A DNA stretch of 64,000 nucleotides from Urechis unicinctus (GCA_034190875.2 CM067344.1:20695468-20759467); one strand, 5' to 3'. Shown: positions 15,860 to 30,250, numbered from the stretch's first letter. The notes: a model not told the origin generated them from the sequence alone. A program made the numbers and translations.

Positions 15860-16430
15860 AATTTTTTGCAGTCATAACAGTTGTTGTGCACATGTGAACA
15901 ACACCGAACAATCAGACTTGCTCATGTGAACACAGCACTTTGTCTATGAAATCATATAGCATCATAGAGGTTATAATCACAAAAACGAATTTGGTTTGAA
16001 TTCCTATTTATAATTGATTACCTTCCCAAATGTAATCTCACTTGCGGGTGACTGTGACATGCTTTAGACCCTATTCCGGCCTTGCAAGTGTGTCTGTAAT
16101 TTAGCTCGAAGGTTTGTAGAATAATAAATAACTTCTATTGCATCTCACCAAATCATTAGGGAGGAGATTCGAGTTTTTTTAGGTATCCAAAGAAAGGTCG
16201 GTTCTGCCCGCATGTAAAATTCAAACGTTATTTTCACTGGCAATTGTATACCTGTGTGCAGCTTGATCAAACAACCCAAAGGTCATACCAATGAAACGTG
16301 ATATACAAGAAAAGGATGGAAAGGTCTCAGTTAATTACTGATTTACCAGCTGGATGTGTAGGGTAGGCGGCCTACACCGCCGGGGCTTTAACCATGTCCA
16401 TTTAGGGAAGATAGAGTGGCACAGTAAAAC
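15860..16430 (+). repeat. Repeat R3, copy 2
   Basis: This copy aligns in order with 9880-10815 and, near its end, with 19780-20000: 'cttcccaaatgtaatct', 'acctgtgtgcag', 'aacccaaaggtcat', 'aaaggtctcagttaatt', 'ccagctggatgtgtag', 'gcggcct'. It is shorter than copy 1 because several internal patches are missing. Confidence 0.6.
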
Positions 16431-18370
16431 AATCAGTAAATAGCAGACAGTATTAAGGCGTGCTACGGAAACATGTTTGGTGCGTTGCAAAACAACAATC
16501 ATTCGAGGATACTGTAAGCTAAGAGGAGTAACGACTATCTCAGATGAACCAATGTTTGACAGGGTTAAATGCTCCAGCATGCCAAACCTATTCTTTTTCT
16601 CTATGAAGCCTTTTTTGCGTAACTTTGGCATCATCGTAAAACTATAAACTGCGCGTGCAAATCACGAAATATTTCTGAAAGGTCAGCTGAGCAAGTTCGC
16701 AAAACGACTTACAGAAATATGTTTTCATCCAAAGTTTAATGGCGCCTGGTATTTGTGCTGTTCCTTTACACGACGCACACCAATCATATCCATTTGGATT
16801 AATTTCTGCAAATTATTTCACGACGGATGCGGCTAAACTTTCGCCTGGTTACAGTGAGGATTATGTCTACTACGTGGAGAACCAGCAAAGCAGAGGTACA
16901 TAATCTGAACACAAAAAGTGCTTATAAATATCGTCAATGGTCAAAGATGATCCGCACATAAGATACAGCCCTGCCAATAAATACTCTTTGCGACAGCGCA
17001 TTAGGCGGGCACGTCTTTGAGTGAGATTTACGGAGTATTATCTTACCTCAATCATACCATTTAAGTATATGTGTAAGTTTCTCTTCGAATCTTCAGAAAA
17101 GCACAAACACTACAAAATGTCTAACATATATCCCGGCTTTCTGAGAACGAAACAACAACGCAATTGCAAATATTTTCTGAAATAAACTGTGCATTGTATT
17201 CGGATTGGCATGACATATTTATCATAATACACTGCAGATGCTACAGCAAGGCAAATCCATAAAAAAATGAAATAGACCACGAAATGTAACTGGCCACAAA
17301 ACAGGGGATGTTGTATCATATAATCATTCCTTTTTTTCACATTCGCGCCAAGCATTGATACTAACCTTTGATGAGTACATGCTACTAAATCCTCAGGAAA
17401 ATGGGCTTAATAATTGAGTACGACTTCAAAAGAACCTTCTTTCTTGCCAAACTATCTATGTTAAACACTATTGCTTTGCAACTTTTCATGTTGGGTACCA
17501 AGGTTAGCTGTGTTTCCTGGCTTAACGTATATGCTTAATGACATCACTTCAATTCATGTATTCTGAATGTAGATGAACTGAATATCGATTGGTTGCATTG
17601 CCCGCAAGTTTGGGTTAGGTACACAGGTTGGTGTGTACAATATGCTACAATTACTCATAACTGTTGTACCTCAATGTCGTTACCGTATTTCATGCATCTA
17701 TATAAAATAATTAACGAGTCAAGGATTTGTACATGATCGTGTTGTGTTTGCAGCGACAATATTCATACAAATGCATCTCGCAAGCGACAGTTAGACCATG
17801 CTTTTAATGCTAACTAATCGCGCCTGGCATTCCTAGCAGTCTTGGAACTTCCAAATGGTGTCAGCGTATGCAATACACCAGCAAAGGTTTTCCAAAAGCT
17901 TTCGCCATCAGCAGAGGCTATTGTTTTCCATGTATCACCCACACTGGGATATTTAATGTTTTCGGACAGTGGTGGATATCAAGAGTTGTACTCATAACTA
18001 GCTTCGTTGTGTCATATGTGAAGCTATAAAACTAACACCGAATGCCACACGTTTCTGGTAAAATGCAACAAATAACTCACAGGTCGGTGACGATGCTCAA
18101 CTCTGAGGTGGGGGCGGTTAAAGAACTTGTTTCAATATATAGAACGATGCGAAATGCTGTGTATCCTATTAAGGTTGCCTAAAATGTGGAAGCGTGATAA
18201 GAACGTTGCTAATGCAATAACTTAAGTAACCATATGTATTCAAGTCTCTGACTGACTATTGTGGGAACAAAAATAGGCTTTACTACAAAGGATCAACAAG
18301 ATTTACTTCAATTGAGAACAAATGTGACGTCGCCTAACATATGGCCGGACACGCGTGTAACGTTAAGTGA

Positions 18371-18372
<2 letters not shown>
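16431..18372. other. No gene; one short repeat relative
   Basis: Around 17815-17960 the sequence resembles 3940-4150 ('tggcattcctagcag', 'gttttccatgtatcaccc'). The rest shows nothing I can support, including the minus-strand frames at 16335-16634 and 17110-17355. Confidence 0.4.

Positions 18373-18402
<30 letters not shown>
18373..18402. repeat. (AC)n microsatellite
   Basis: This is a run of 15 AC units. Confidence 0.97.
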
Positions 18403-18404
<2 letters not shown>

Positions 18405-19779
18405 CAACTAATGGGCCCGCTCATTCTGCAAGCAAGCGGCTGGTGTTACGCCACTATGGTGTTGTTTGTAAGCTTCAGTAGCCTGCTCTGTAGTATTATT
18501 GTAACGAGAATATGTACGTATCTCGTATATGATTACATCAATTCAGATTCTTCATGGTATTTGTTAGACGTCAGCTGCCTCCAGTTTTCTCAATTAACCA
18601 TATATCCACAAGTACGGCGATTAGAAAGTTTGACAAGCTATTGATATGTGCATGCATTAGCTTTCTTAATCACATTGGTTGGCTTGTGAAGTGCAAAAGA
18701 TATCGTGTAGCATACACAGTATACCCAATATTGAGCCATCTTACACACCTGGAGGATTGAGGAAGCAATATCGACAAAGCAATATCTAGAAGGAAATTGA
18801 ACACTTGAGTCATTCGTACCATTGAGTAATGTGCTTATCATCTCAACAATCTGGGAAGGCTTGGTCGTAATCCGACAGGATTCTTTCTTCCATTTATCAC
18901 ATGATTTGAGCTCATTAGCATATTTACTCGAATATCCACAAATAACAGAAGCACATTACAAGTTCAATAACCCATGTCAAAGCGCGATCAAGCATTACCT
19001 AATGAAAATGTAAAAAGCATGATTGGTTTTTCTTATTCTTTTAGTAGCATATCATATGCGATATCAATCATTTCAAATTGGAAATTTATCAGGAATCTTT
19101 TGTTCATTTGTTGCAGATGAAAATGCAATATACAGTCCTGAACAATGCAAATAGCGTAGTAATTTTGGGTATATAACCTTGCTGAGGTAGTTCATTTACT
19201 CTGCAACGTATGTAATGTTTTTATTCTAACCACTGGCAGTGTGATAAAATGGATGAAAAAAAAATGAGCACCTCTGTCGAATTCTATGATGAATAGACCT
19301 TGCAGCAAGAAAGTAATTTGTGGCGTGTTGTATGTCCAGTTCTCCCTCGCTAGGCAGATATTGTTTTACTAAGCATCATCTTTAACAAGTGAAGACAAAC
19401 ATGAAATGAATTATTTGACCTTTGTATAACTAAAGCGTTCATAACACATTTATGAGTCAGTTCAATTCCATATCGGGCGTCATAAGTCAACTAGCATGCA
19501 TTATATCCTATTGTCGTTGGATATTGTTATATGGTAAAACATCAATAAAATCCCCAATAGTTACCACTGTATCAGACGCGAGTGAAGCCCATGGGAGCCT
19601 TTATAAAGGTCAAACGCATATTGACTGAGTCTAATTATCCTATCTAATGAAGACAAGTATGTTCATGTGAGACTGAGGTTATTAATTATTTGCATTTTTG
19701 CGTGAAGAACGAGCCATTTGCATCGCAAAAAAATCCACGCGATTATCAATGACTGGAATTAAAAATTTTGATGTCAGTA
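18403..19779. other. No gene recognised
   Basis: No domain-bearing frame, RNA gene or matched repeat was seen. Confidence 0.4.
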
Positions 19780-20005
19780 AATCTGACCGCGTGTTATATG
19801 AAAATGTCATATGACATGACCCAACAGCCCAAAGTTCATCTCAGTGAAACTTGAGAACTGTTAATTCCCTCTGTATCAGCTGTATGTGTTGCGAATGCGG
19901 CCTCCATCGCCGAGGTTCCTATCACGCCAAGGTTGATATGTCTCTGATCCATCAAACATCATGCATAATTCCAGAGTGTCTCCATGGAAACAATTAATGC
20001 ATAAT
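19780..20005 (+). repeat. Repeat R3, copy 3 (partial)
   Basis: This matches the right part of copies 1 and 2: 'cccaaagttcatctca.tgaaac', 'gttaattccc', 'tgtatcagctg', 'gcggcctccatc', 'atgtctctgatccat', 'tctccatggaaa.aatt.at'. It is closer to copy 1 than to copy 2. Confidence 0.6.
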
Positions 20006-20708
20006 CTAGACCTTTTTTTCCAATATCATTGTTATTGTGTATGAAGTACGGCATGTAAAGGCGTCACTCGGAACATGAACCACTCCCCGTTAATTGGCTG
20101 CTCTGGAACTTATGTATTCTTGTCGTAAAGATCTCAGTTACATTTGAATGTTGAGTACGTGTGCTTTGGTGTGGTCAATGATGGACCTCACCCACCACGT
20201 TTGGTAAACCATTGACTGAATATACGACTGCAATAGTATACATAGTTATCTATACTTAATTTACCAGCTACATGTTGAGCAAATGTAGTGCGCGACAGAC
20301 CGATTCAGTAACAAATTGGCTCCCTATGATGAAATTACGATTTGGAGGGAAATGTGGGACACAATAGAGCGTGTCTTGTCAACGAGAGAATGGTTGCAAA
20401 TACCTGAATGCGATAACTTATGTTTAATTGTGCAATTGTTGCGAGCTTTGCTTGCATTCTGTCACAAACGTATGGTAAGACTGGACCATGGTGATGTAAC
20501 GAGTGAATTATGGGGAGCAAAATTTTCTCGTCGTTTCTACAAACATCCCGTGTAGTAGTTCATCATTGACAATAATGATGCACATTAATGATTAACATCA
20601 TGTTTATTGGCATGTTTGCGCAACGATAACGGCGCCGTGGATCACAATAAAAGTTTGGAAATGCAATCTGTAATGTATCACATATGTACAACAACGTCTT
20701 ACAGTGTA
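20006..20708. other. No gene recognised
   Basis: The frame at 20316-20555 has no recognisable domain. I see no splice or promoter evidence. Confidence 0.4.
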
Positions 20709-20726
20709 TGCAGAAGCAGCCGCAGC

Positions 20727-20757
<31 letters not shown>
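20709..20757. repeat. (CAG)n microsatellite
   Basis: This is an imperfect CAG run with GAAG, CCG and TAG interruptions. Poly-Ser, poly-Ala and poly-Cys frames cross it in different registers, and none is linked to a recognisable gene. Confidence 0.95.
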
Positions 20758-23700
20758 CATCATCATTGTCACATTCACCTTTTCCTCACAATGCAAAACC
20801 AGGTTGACCGTACTATTTTGTGGCCATGTCAACATTACATCTTCTGGCTACGTGTGGCATTTAGCATCACTCGACAAACGAGGTGGGCAGGTGTAGGCGT
20901 GGCCTGATAGAGTGGCGCTAATGCCAATGTTTTTTTTATATACCATGACTCGCATTGGTGTAGAGGGACGTGCGTGATGTTTTGCAATTTTGGTTCTATC
21001 AGTGACCTATTTCGCTTATGGCCTTATTCTTAGTTGTTATACGATTGCAATACTGGTCATTTTGTAATATACTGCAGACAGCAGCCGCTGTTAACTAGGA
21101 CCAAATATCCGGTTAGTGATGATGCTTTCGATATATTTGCTGTTGAATCTATTTGTATTGTTTTGTAGTTCCTGTACCCTGTCGGAAGTGATAGTTGGAG
21201 GAGAAAACTCATTGCCTACACATTGGGATATCATTAACAATCGTCCATTGCGATATTAACTTATATCTCACATAAGTAACTTAACCATATTCTGATTGGT
21301 AGAGTGATAATAATGTACGTTTGAATTCATGAGTTTGGATTTATTCTTACATTATTACATTAGAAATAATTTAATGACATCAACTGCTAAGGAATTTGCT
21401 GGTTGGCATGATACGAGTTTGCGTTGGCACCTTTTAGCATGTGTTAGGGGTCACATAGCAACTTACTTTATTTATAATGTCATATTTGGACGATGCTGTC
21501 GAAACGCTTTGGATACTGTTTAGTCGGGGATTTTGCTCTGCTTGTGAAAACAGAAGCAACGGGACGTGTACTTAAATGGCCTGTGTCGAATGTTTTTTAT
21601 TTCAGAGATTTGTTCCTTTGAAATTCTGTCATATTTCATTCCCTTGACATGGTCATGAATAGCGTTTGCATTTAAAATCAGAGCGGCCTAGCAAAGAGGA
21701 GCAAGGGCGTCATTCTGAAATATATACTGATTCTGAGGCAATGCAAGTAATCTCAAGGATTATTGAAAGGCTGATTATTTAGGTGGTGGTTATAACAAAG
21801 CCAATCGGCCTATAATTATTTTTACTGGGACTGCTGAATATTAAATATAGCAAAAAAAGCTTCATGATTAATCTCGAGGCATGCTGCAAATATCATATGT
21901 AAAGTACTTATCATTTACACAATCTCACATTTAAATGATAACTTTGCAGACCAAATCAATATGTGGCAGCGTTTCAAAAACGCTTAATTATTTGCTTCTT
22001 TGCCTACTAAAGACACATATCCATATAGACACGATACGAACCACAGCAACAAAATCAAATCATATTTGATGTGAATCTACTCAGGAATGTCGACCTTGTA
22101 GACGAAGCATAGGGGATATCTTCATTCACAGAGTAGCTGTGTTGTTTACCGGCAATCCGGCAAGGAACATGGTGGGCGTCTAGCACACTTCAGCGAATAT
22201 TGTCTTGGGCGGCCCCGTACTTGTGGGTGACCAGATGATCAAGCTTCATATGGTGCTCCTGCCACGGTTTGTTGGTGCCTGGGATACGTATTGTTTCGCA
22301 TCTGAGGTTGTCTCCTATGCATCATTACATACTGCCAACCTTACCTACACAAAGTCAGAAGGCACGATGAAGAGTCAATATCCATTCGAATGGCGCTGAA
22401 TATACTCCACATAATGCAGTTAGACCTAATAGGTAAAGCGGGCCATCGATCAAAGCACTCATCCAATTTAGAGGGAAAATTGATGGATTTGATAATTATA
22501 CAATATATACGAGCCGTTACTTGGCCAGGAACTCAATGAACATTCCTGACGGTCCATTATTCAATTTGATTATGTTGTTTAATAAATATTGGAATGAATA
22601 TAATGGCTACATGATTGACACGACATTGAATATACTCTCGTTGGTGTGAATGCACTATTGCTGTGACAAATTGGGGTATCACGTAGCTTCCAACAACAAA
22701 GTGGTATCAAAACAGCGATAGATGAGGATAACTGCGATGCTTGTGTGTACTGTCTGTTTAAGTTCCTCAAAATAATAAAAACAACGCATAGCTGAGGGCC
22801 ATAAGATATTATCTTTATTCACCTAAAACATTCTGCCAATCTTTTGCTATTGCTTGTGGGATCGCTTGACCAGCCTATATTAGCTACCTCGAATATTGAA
22901 GAAACGCTGTGTTTTAAACTTGCTCTATTGTTAACAGGCACCAACGGAGCTGAATAAAACTATTGACTACCAACTGCATATTTTCAGCAGCTAGTAATCA
23001 ACCATGGCGTATTGCATACAAGCACATTTACATATTTGCCTGCTTGTGTGGATATTTAATGTGTAATGCATCTGAACGTCTGTGCTAAGATTTATCTACA
23101 TGTAATTCAATCCAATAATCAAGATGCAGTTCTTGTTTTGTTTCCATCGAAAAAGTGCAAATTAACCTCATCGTTGAAATGCTGTTTGTGCTTCTGGAAC
23201 ATTGGCTGATTAAAACAAATGGGAATTATGCTTACACTATAAGCAAAGATGAACCTAGTGGCATAACGCTAATTGGCAAAATCAGTGTGATCCAAAAAGT
23301 GGAGAGTTTTCGGCGATACAACGGCACAAGTGGTCTAAGATTCCCATTATAGAACTGATTGTATGCGCAAGAATGACATGATGTATATAAGCAATTATCT
23401 CTCTGCTGATATAATATTTTCTATTATGTTTTGTTCCCAGAACGCAATTTGCAAGGGAAATTTCATCTCACGATATGTACCGTACGTTAAGGCAGCACGA
23501 AGCTATAGTATTGAGTTAACTCCGATATCTATCACCATCTACTTTGCCTTTGATGCCATGCGCAACCATTGCAGCTTATTAATGTACGATTGTTGTTTCA
23601 CCTCGAAACTAACACAAATACATTTATGACCAATAACAGAAATTTCTTTTAAAAGGAGCTCTAGAAATAGTTTATGTTGATATATCATGTCTTATGCATG

Positions 23701-26700
23701 ATTCACTCTTTGGCAATTCTATTGACGTGACGTCAATGAATAAGCAAACGACATCGTCTGTGTAATTTCCTTGCAGTAGATGAGAATATATTCAAGCCCT
23801 TACAATTCTATTACATGTTTACTTTGACAAACAATACACGTTTGTAGCAATTGCGACCATATTTTATCCCTGGATTTTAGTCAAATGAAGTCACAATATT
23901 GGAATGCATTTCCAAGTTCTTCAAAATCTCAGTGGCGACTACTCGCGAACGCAATATAATCCTGCATCTTGTGGATTAGACTCAAGCACATGGAGCATAT
24001 ACAAATCAGGCCGGTTGAGCATGCTTCAAAATAAGCGTTTAGTCTCGGTTGAAAGCGCCTCAATGAAAAAAGCCTGGTCATTTCCATCAAAGCAAAGCTT
24101 GGAGATGAAAAACAATGATCAGAACATGAAGACTGTTAATCCCACTGATAATTGATGGTTTCGCGAATGATTCATTCTGTTGATATCAAAGAAGCTTCAC
24201 CAGAGCAGTGAGTACACTTGCATAAAGCTTCTGCTTTTCTAACATGAGAGCTAACTGGGTTCGGCCTCGCCCAAAACCCTTGCCCATAGTGATGGGAAGT
24301 TGTTTCTGTCGAATGTTTCTGTGGTGACAGTGGGAGAATCTGTCACTGCCTTCTGAGCAGTAAAATAGATTACCTGGTCAATCGAGACACCTGACGCCAT
24401 CATCGGTTGCACACTAAAGTTTTTGCACTTTCATCAGTTTCATATTTTGGAAAACCATATTTCAGAGAGATATTGCAGAAAGAAAATTGAGCGTCATTCT
24501 TCGACAAACAAACACATTGGGTGTCTTTAACACTCTTCAAAGACTCAACTTAACTAATGCGCTCAAATCAAAAGTGATTTGGGGACACACATTGATATGA
24601 TTGCAATTCTTTAAAGCAATGGATTGTTTGTCATTAAATTCCACCAGATGCGGCTTACACAGCAATATATTACTTCAGTTATTCCAATGGACAATCATTG
24701 ACCTTTTCTAAAGTGAGACTACTGGTTGGAAGATAGCTCATCGACCAGTGAGGCAACATGAACTACAACATAGCTTGTACGGCTAAGAATATCATACATC
24801 AGATCAGGTGCAATATATGTTTCCTTTGGACTTACTAGAGGACAGGCATGAATGTCTAATACCATTCAAGCAAAGAAGAATATTCCAGAAAATGATTCCC
24901 CAAAAAAAGCGCGATTGTGTTTCCGCCAATGTAAATAACCGCGTTAATTAACACGCTGCTGTCTAATGTGCTGTGATTTAATATGCCGATTTTTTATAGA
25001 TCTCATTCCCACATGATCAAGACCAAATCATGTACACGCCTAAGACTGTGCGGGATTCAGCAAGCACTGCAACCATTATGTGATGAGGATTTATCTTCAG
25101 GGATGTTTATGATATTGGTTGAGTTAAACATAGGTCTGCCACCTAATGATGGTGGTGCTTAATATCAATTATTAAATAATGACGTACATAGCGTCATCTG
25201 CAAAGAATATTGCATTGATGACCATATTCAAATATTTGACCAGCGTCTATAGAACGAACTATGTACGCAACTTACATGGTGACACTAAAGGCTATAATTA
25301 TCAAAGCTGCAGTGGCTTCCATCAATTCACTCTTTATATGTCTCTGGAAACGCGTTAGTACATTATATATGTTGTTTTCTTGGAAGTATCTTACATCATA
25401 AAAATATCGTTGTTTGTGCTATGTGATAGTCCAGCCTACCCCCTTTTTCGTACATCAGACCTACTAATGCGAGTTTTAAGAAATATGAACTTTTATATGT
25501 ACTATTTAATTACAAGTTTTCTAAGAATATTACAAATCACAATGGAGAAACATATTTACATTTGTGGTGATAAATCGTAATATTTTAGCTCACATGTTTG
25601 CTAATTGGTTGCTAGACCAATTAACAGGAAGTCAACAGCTTAAAGTCTTCGTGATTCTAGAGACTATTAACGTAGCACGACGGGTTGGCTAGTGTAGTTC
25701 GACTGGGGAATGCGAAAGTAATTGAATGTATGCTATGCTGATCAGGTTTCTTGAATGATACTAAATAAGATATTCACAGCTTGGTGATTTTGAAACATGA
25801 ATGCAAGTTACTTATGCGTTAGTCAAATGAGACTTAAAGGCTATCTACAGACTGTCTGCCTTGTGAGGGGCCCGCCCAATTAAAAAAAAAAATTGCCCCT
25901 TACGTGCCCCGTTCAGCCGGTGGCCAAAAGTTGAGCATGCACCACTTTCTGACACGGGCTCCTTATGGGATTAAACACGTATTTAGTGCACGCATTGGTT
26001 ATTTCGACCCCGTAGTCAAATCCCCGAAAATGACCTGTAGAACTCCCGCAGACTACCAGTAAAACATGGTACCACAACTTCGTACGGGGAAGGATTTCTT
26101 ACGGGCTTCCCATGTGACTTACGCATCACTTGAAGGCAGCATTTACTTCTAATTTGTCTTAGCGTTTGGTGTCTTATAAATTCACGCATACTCATTAGTG
26201 TCATAACTCAGCAAATAATGGCATCAATCTCAACAACAACTTCACTATTAAGGTTGAAATTTGGAAATGTTGGTGTTCAAACTAGTTAGATACAGGATAT
26301 CTATAGTAGTGCAAAGTGTTCTTAAGTGCAGCGAAATGTCAAGTTACATTAGCAATGATTGAAGGCACCTCAATATGATGAAACGCTGGGGCAAATTACT
26401 ACTAGCTCAAGAGTTCTTTTTGCAGTCCAAGTGGAGCAAAAAACCGTTTCCCGGAGGTACTGCTACCTTTTGTACCCCCGCAATGCTTCAAAGATGTTAG
26501 CCACCACAAGTGATATGATTCACGCCTCAGCGAGATATTCGATACAAACACAATGTATGGACGTAAGTGTGGATGGAATGCAGTTGGAGCTCATCCTGGT
26601 TTCTATCTTGACAAACGAGGCATTCCCATGTACAGAGTTTTGTGTCCAACACAAACCAGTGGAACTCCGGCAGTCTGTAGCGGACAGTAAGCGTATCGTG

Positions 26701-27035
26701 TACATTGTTTGCCTGTTTTAACGTACTAGGTAATAATCGATTCGTGACGAAACACATAAAGACGCCGTAAACATTTGATCCGGTTGTTCAATTGGTCAAA
26801 TAACTACTGACGATTGTTACAAGCCCTGAAATATTTTACAAAATTTACCTTTTATAGTATTGGGCTTTATTTCGTTTGATATGTAACCAAGGATTAGCAT
26901 TATGCGAGCTGTTGTTTCATACTGCTATCCGAAAAAAATCAGATTTTCATTGGAGGTAATATACAAGAATATATATACACAAACCCACACACACGCACAC
27001 TCGCACAAACAGACACACACGCATAAACGTGTGAA
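20758..27035. other. Long gene-poor stretch
   Basis: No domain or RNA gene was seen over 6.3 kb. The longest frame, at 26359-26721 on the plus strand (120 codons), overlaps sequence that resembles 11390-11540 and so probably lies in an old repeat. A CRE octamer TGACGTCA occurs at 23728-23735 but has no recognisable gene beside it. Confidence 0.4.
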
Positions 27036-27066
27036 TATAGTTATATATATATATATATATATATAA

Positions 27067-27138
<72 letters not shown>

Positions 27139-27168
27139 ATATATATATATAGCAATTTTTATATGCAT
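27036..27168. repeat. Interrupted (TA)n tract
   Basis: This TA-rich tract follows a CA-rich tract (about 26978-27026) and directly abuts repeat R1 copy B. The Tyr/Ile-rich frames through it are artefacts. Confidence 0.95.
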
Positions 27169-29340
27169 ATAGCAATTTAATGAGACAAGCCAGATCATCT
27201 GAGGCTTTGCAAGGTCGTTAGCAAGCAGCCGACAGGAATGAAATCCCTTTCTATTGTGACTTCATCCATAGAATGCTGTCTTGGAGTGTTTAAGTGTTAA
27301 TCGTTTTTGCAACCAATTTTTATACAGGTTATTATAAACCTGTTAATTAACCTAGATGTTCGAGCCAATCACACAGAGGAGTGATTGGTTTGGATTACTT
27401 TAATTCTAATTCTTGTTGATTAAAATCCACGCTGGCGTTTATGACATGACCATAACCATAGTTGAGCGCGAGTGTCAAACATTTGAAGAGTTCCTTGTTT
27501 ATATAATTGGGATGTCAATTGACCCGTGAGTGTCTTGTCTGATCCACCCGTACAAGTGCGACACAAATAACCCCCTTCATTTTTGCATAGCTGATTAGTG
27601 ACAAAACAATTGTGGAAGCCTTGTGGTGACTTATGTGTGCTCCTATGAATTCTTGTGCATATGGTGTTACACCATAGCGCTATTGCAGGTGGGTTGTGTC
27701 TGGAATGGAAGTATATCAGACCAGTAGTTGACTGTGCTTTTTTGGACCACGCACCTGATATTGAAATCCAACGCAATATTGATACAAGGGTCAGAGCGGG
27801 AGGGGGGTGGGGAGACTATAGGACGCTTTATTATAGTCTATATTGAAATATTGTCGATATCCATACTGTCATATACGCTTTAATCGGTCAGTTATTATAT
27901 ACCACTCTCACGATATAAATATATAAATACTTTGACAGTTGTGAATCCGTATGCTATTGGCAGCTTCAAGAGATCACTTTAATTGATGACTCATCAAATA
28001 TATTTCCATGGATCATGACGGAGTAAGATCTGATGCTAATGCTTGCCATTATGATATTTTATTAACATTTTAAACGACTTTTACTTCATTGTGTCTAAAA
28101 CAAGTCAGGTTGGTTGTGATCGATAATATTTGTATTTGTTCGATGCTTACGTTTACTAACGTGCAGTTTTTGTACACATACAATAATTTAAAATTCGTCG
28201 TGCTAAATCACATTCATACTATTGTGCATTTTGTTCGGCACAGCTTCCAACAAGCCAACACTCTTTGTAATGGTTGACATCGTTTCTATTTCCTGTAGGC
28301 ACAGCCGCTATATTGTTGATAACGCATAAACATTTAGGAGTATATTTTGATGTAATTCGATACTGTGCCTGCATAATAAGGTTTGATAGAAGTCAAATGT
28401 CTTCTAGCGTTGTCGTATTGATAAGATGCATATTTTAGATTACGAATGAGCCATGTAAGACGATTAAAACTGCAATAGTATAATTAATTCAAACTTAGCG
28501 TGGTACTGTTTTCGTTTAAATGTATCAGTATGTGTATTTGTTTTACCTTCTCTAATATAATTTCTCAAATTCACTAATGCTGTGATTTTACGTAGAGAGG
28601 TAAAAAAGCGCCATGATTGCAGCAAGAACAGGGAAGTGTAACCCACGTTGTATACAAAGAGTGAGTATTCATTCTATAAATCCAGCATTACTACAGTGAC
28701 TACATATCAGGCTCGTTTGTCAATAGAAAATCGGTTTCATCATGACCTCGTGTACGAGAGAATATATAACGAGAATGGCCTCACGACGATGCATAACACA
28801 TTGGCACGCGCAAGCAGTTACGTTTATTCACCGAGTTTCCATGCCGGCCAAAGATGTGGAAGCAATTGTCGGCAATAAAACAAAGCAATCCATGCAGGAC
28901 GGAACCTTACCTAATGGCTGGTGCACTCTGTTTTATTACTTTATGCCGAATTCGGGGTCGGTTATTTGTCCATTTGTTGGACTGACTTAGCACATGAAGT
29001 AAAAACGACCACAAGTAACATCTATATTATAAAATATTCACGACGAAGCTGGGAAGTGTATGTGATTATGTCTTCAAAAAATAAATACCAGCAAACATTA
29101 CTGCCAAAACCACTTGCCTCAGTAATACAACCTGTTGAAATATTGTGTGATGTGGTTGCAATTGTCCAAACCAACGGCATCAGCAGATGACATAGGTGAT
29201 ATCAGGGGCTTTTTATCTTGCTTTGCTGGTGGTATTTTACATTTTGCTTAGTTGGGTCGGTTAAACGCAACATTAATTTGACTAGTGATTGTAAACTGAT
29301 GCATGTGTAGGTAATTGTGTTGAGGATAAGAATAGTCAAT
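27169..29340 (+). repeat. Repeat R1, copy B (~2.2 kb)
   Basis: This is the second copy of R1 (copy A at 156-2176), with many single-base differences and small gaps. Both ends sit exactly against TA microsatellites (27036-27168 and 29343-29468), unlike copy A. Bases 27431-27815 replace an unrelated 242 bases of copy A, so one copy received an insertion or replacement. The copy-A frame at 1463-1777 is broken here by a one-base difference near 28865. Confidence 0.85.
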
Positions 29341-29473
<133 letters not shown>

Positions 29474-29930
29474 CGCCTCTCCAGCAACGACATGAGCGTT
29501 TGACGATTTACTGTTATTATAATCACTAAATTCATCCAGCAGCTTTCGCCAAGTTATCTTGATAAGTGCCCTTTGTGGGTTTGTGAAATGTTTGTTTGTA
29601 AACCCTTTTCAGCTGGCGATACAGTTCGCAATTTTAAAAAAAAATATTCGAAAATTTGCACATGACCCTATGTTGCGCAGACTCTTTTTGATCACCTGCG
29701 CCTTGCACTTAGGTCAAGGTAATAGAAAATGGGAAAATCTACAATAGTCTATAGGGGGAATGTTCAAATCTTTACACAATTTAAACCATTTTGTAGCTTT
29801 ATTCAATTGCAAACTAGTATGAAACATATCTTGCTGTAAAAACAATTATTTTACCATGCACCTAGGGTCGAAAAATCGTAGTATCAGTCCAAATTCTAAG
29901 AAAATTAACAACAATAATTCCAGCGCCTGT

Positions 29931-29955
29931 AAAATCGTTAAAGGTCAACGATTTT
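29931..29955. repeat. Short perfect hairpin
   Basis: AAAATCGTT and its exact complement AACGATTTT are separated by seven bases. The TTAAAGGTCA word that recurs inverted at 32827-32836 overlaps the loop. It might mark a transposon end or be chance in AT-rich sequence. Confidence 0.5.
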
Positions 29956-30103
29956 CATCATTTCTTTATTTTTTGTTTCAAAATGAAGATTAATAACTCA
30001 TTAACCAACGGGTACTCATAATTCATTGCACCGCCATGCATAACTACTAAAAATCCACCGATAAGGTTCCGCTCGGAAGAAAATACGAAGCCATCTCCTC
30101 GAT

Positions 30104-30152
30104 GCCATTTTGTCTCAGTTGGCCGCTAGGGGCAGGTTGCGTGACGTCATTC
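30104..30152 (+). promoter_or_regulatory. Promoter-like sites, P2RX7_C gene
   Basis: A YY1-like GCCATTTT (30104-30111) and a full CRE palindrome TGACGTCA (30142-30149) lie in a locally CpG-rich patch about 100-150 bases before the first ATG (30251). The THAP gene has the same two kinds of site. The function is inferred only from the motifs. Confidence 0.45.
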
Positions 30153-30250
30153 CTGCTGCGCGGCCTCAAAGAGAATTTGACAGCAATCGAGCGAGCGAAG
30201 CAAAAAGCGATTGTTTGGATTTTAGGATTACACTGTTTTTAAATGAAGCC

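Noticed and set aside
20607-20907. Poly-Ser/Ala/Cys frames across the CAG run
   Set aside because: Homopolymer tracts in all registers come from the trinucleotide repeat. The surrounding residues show no domain.
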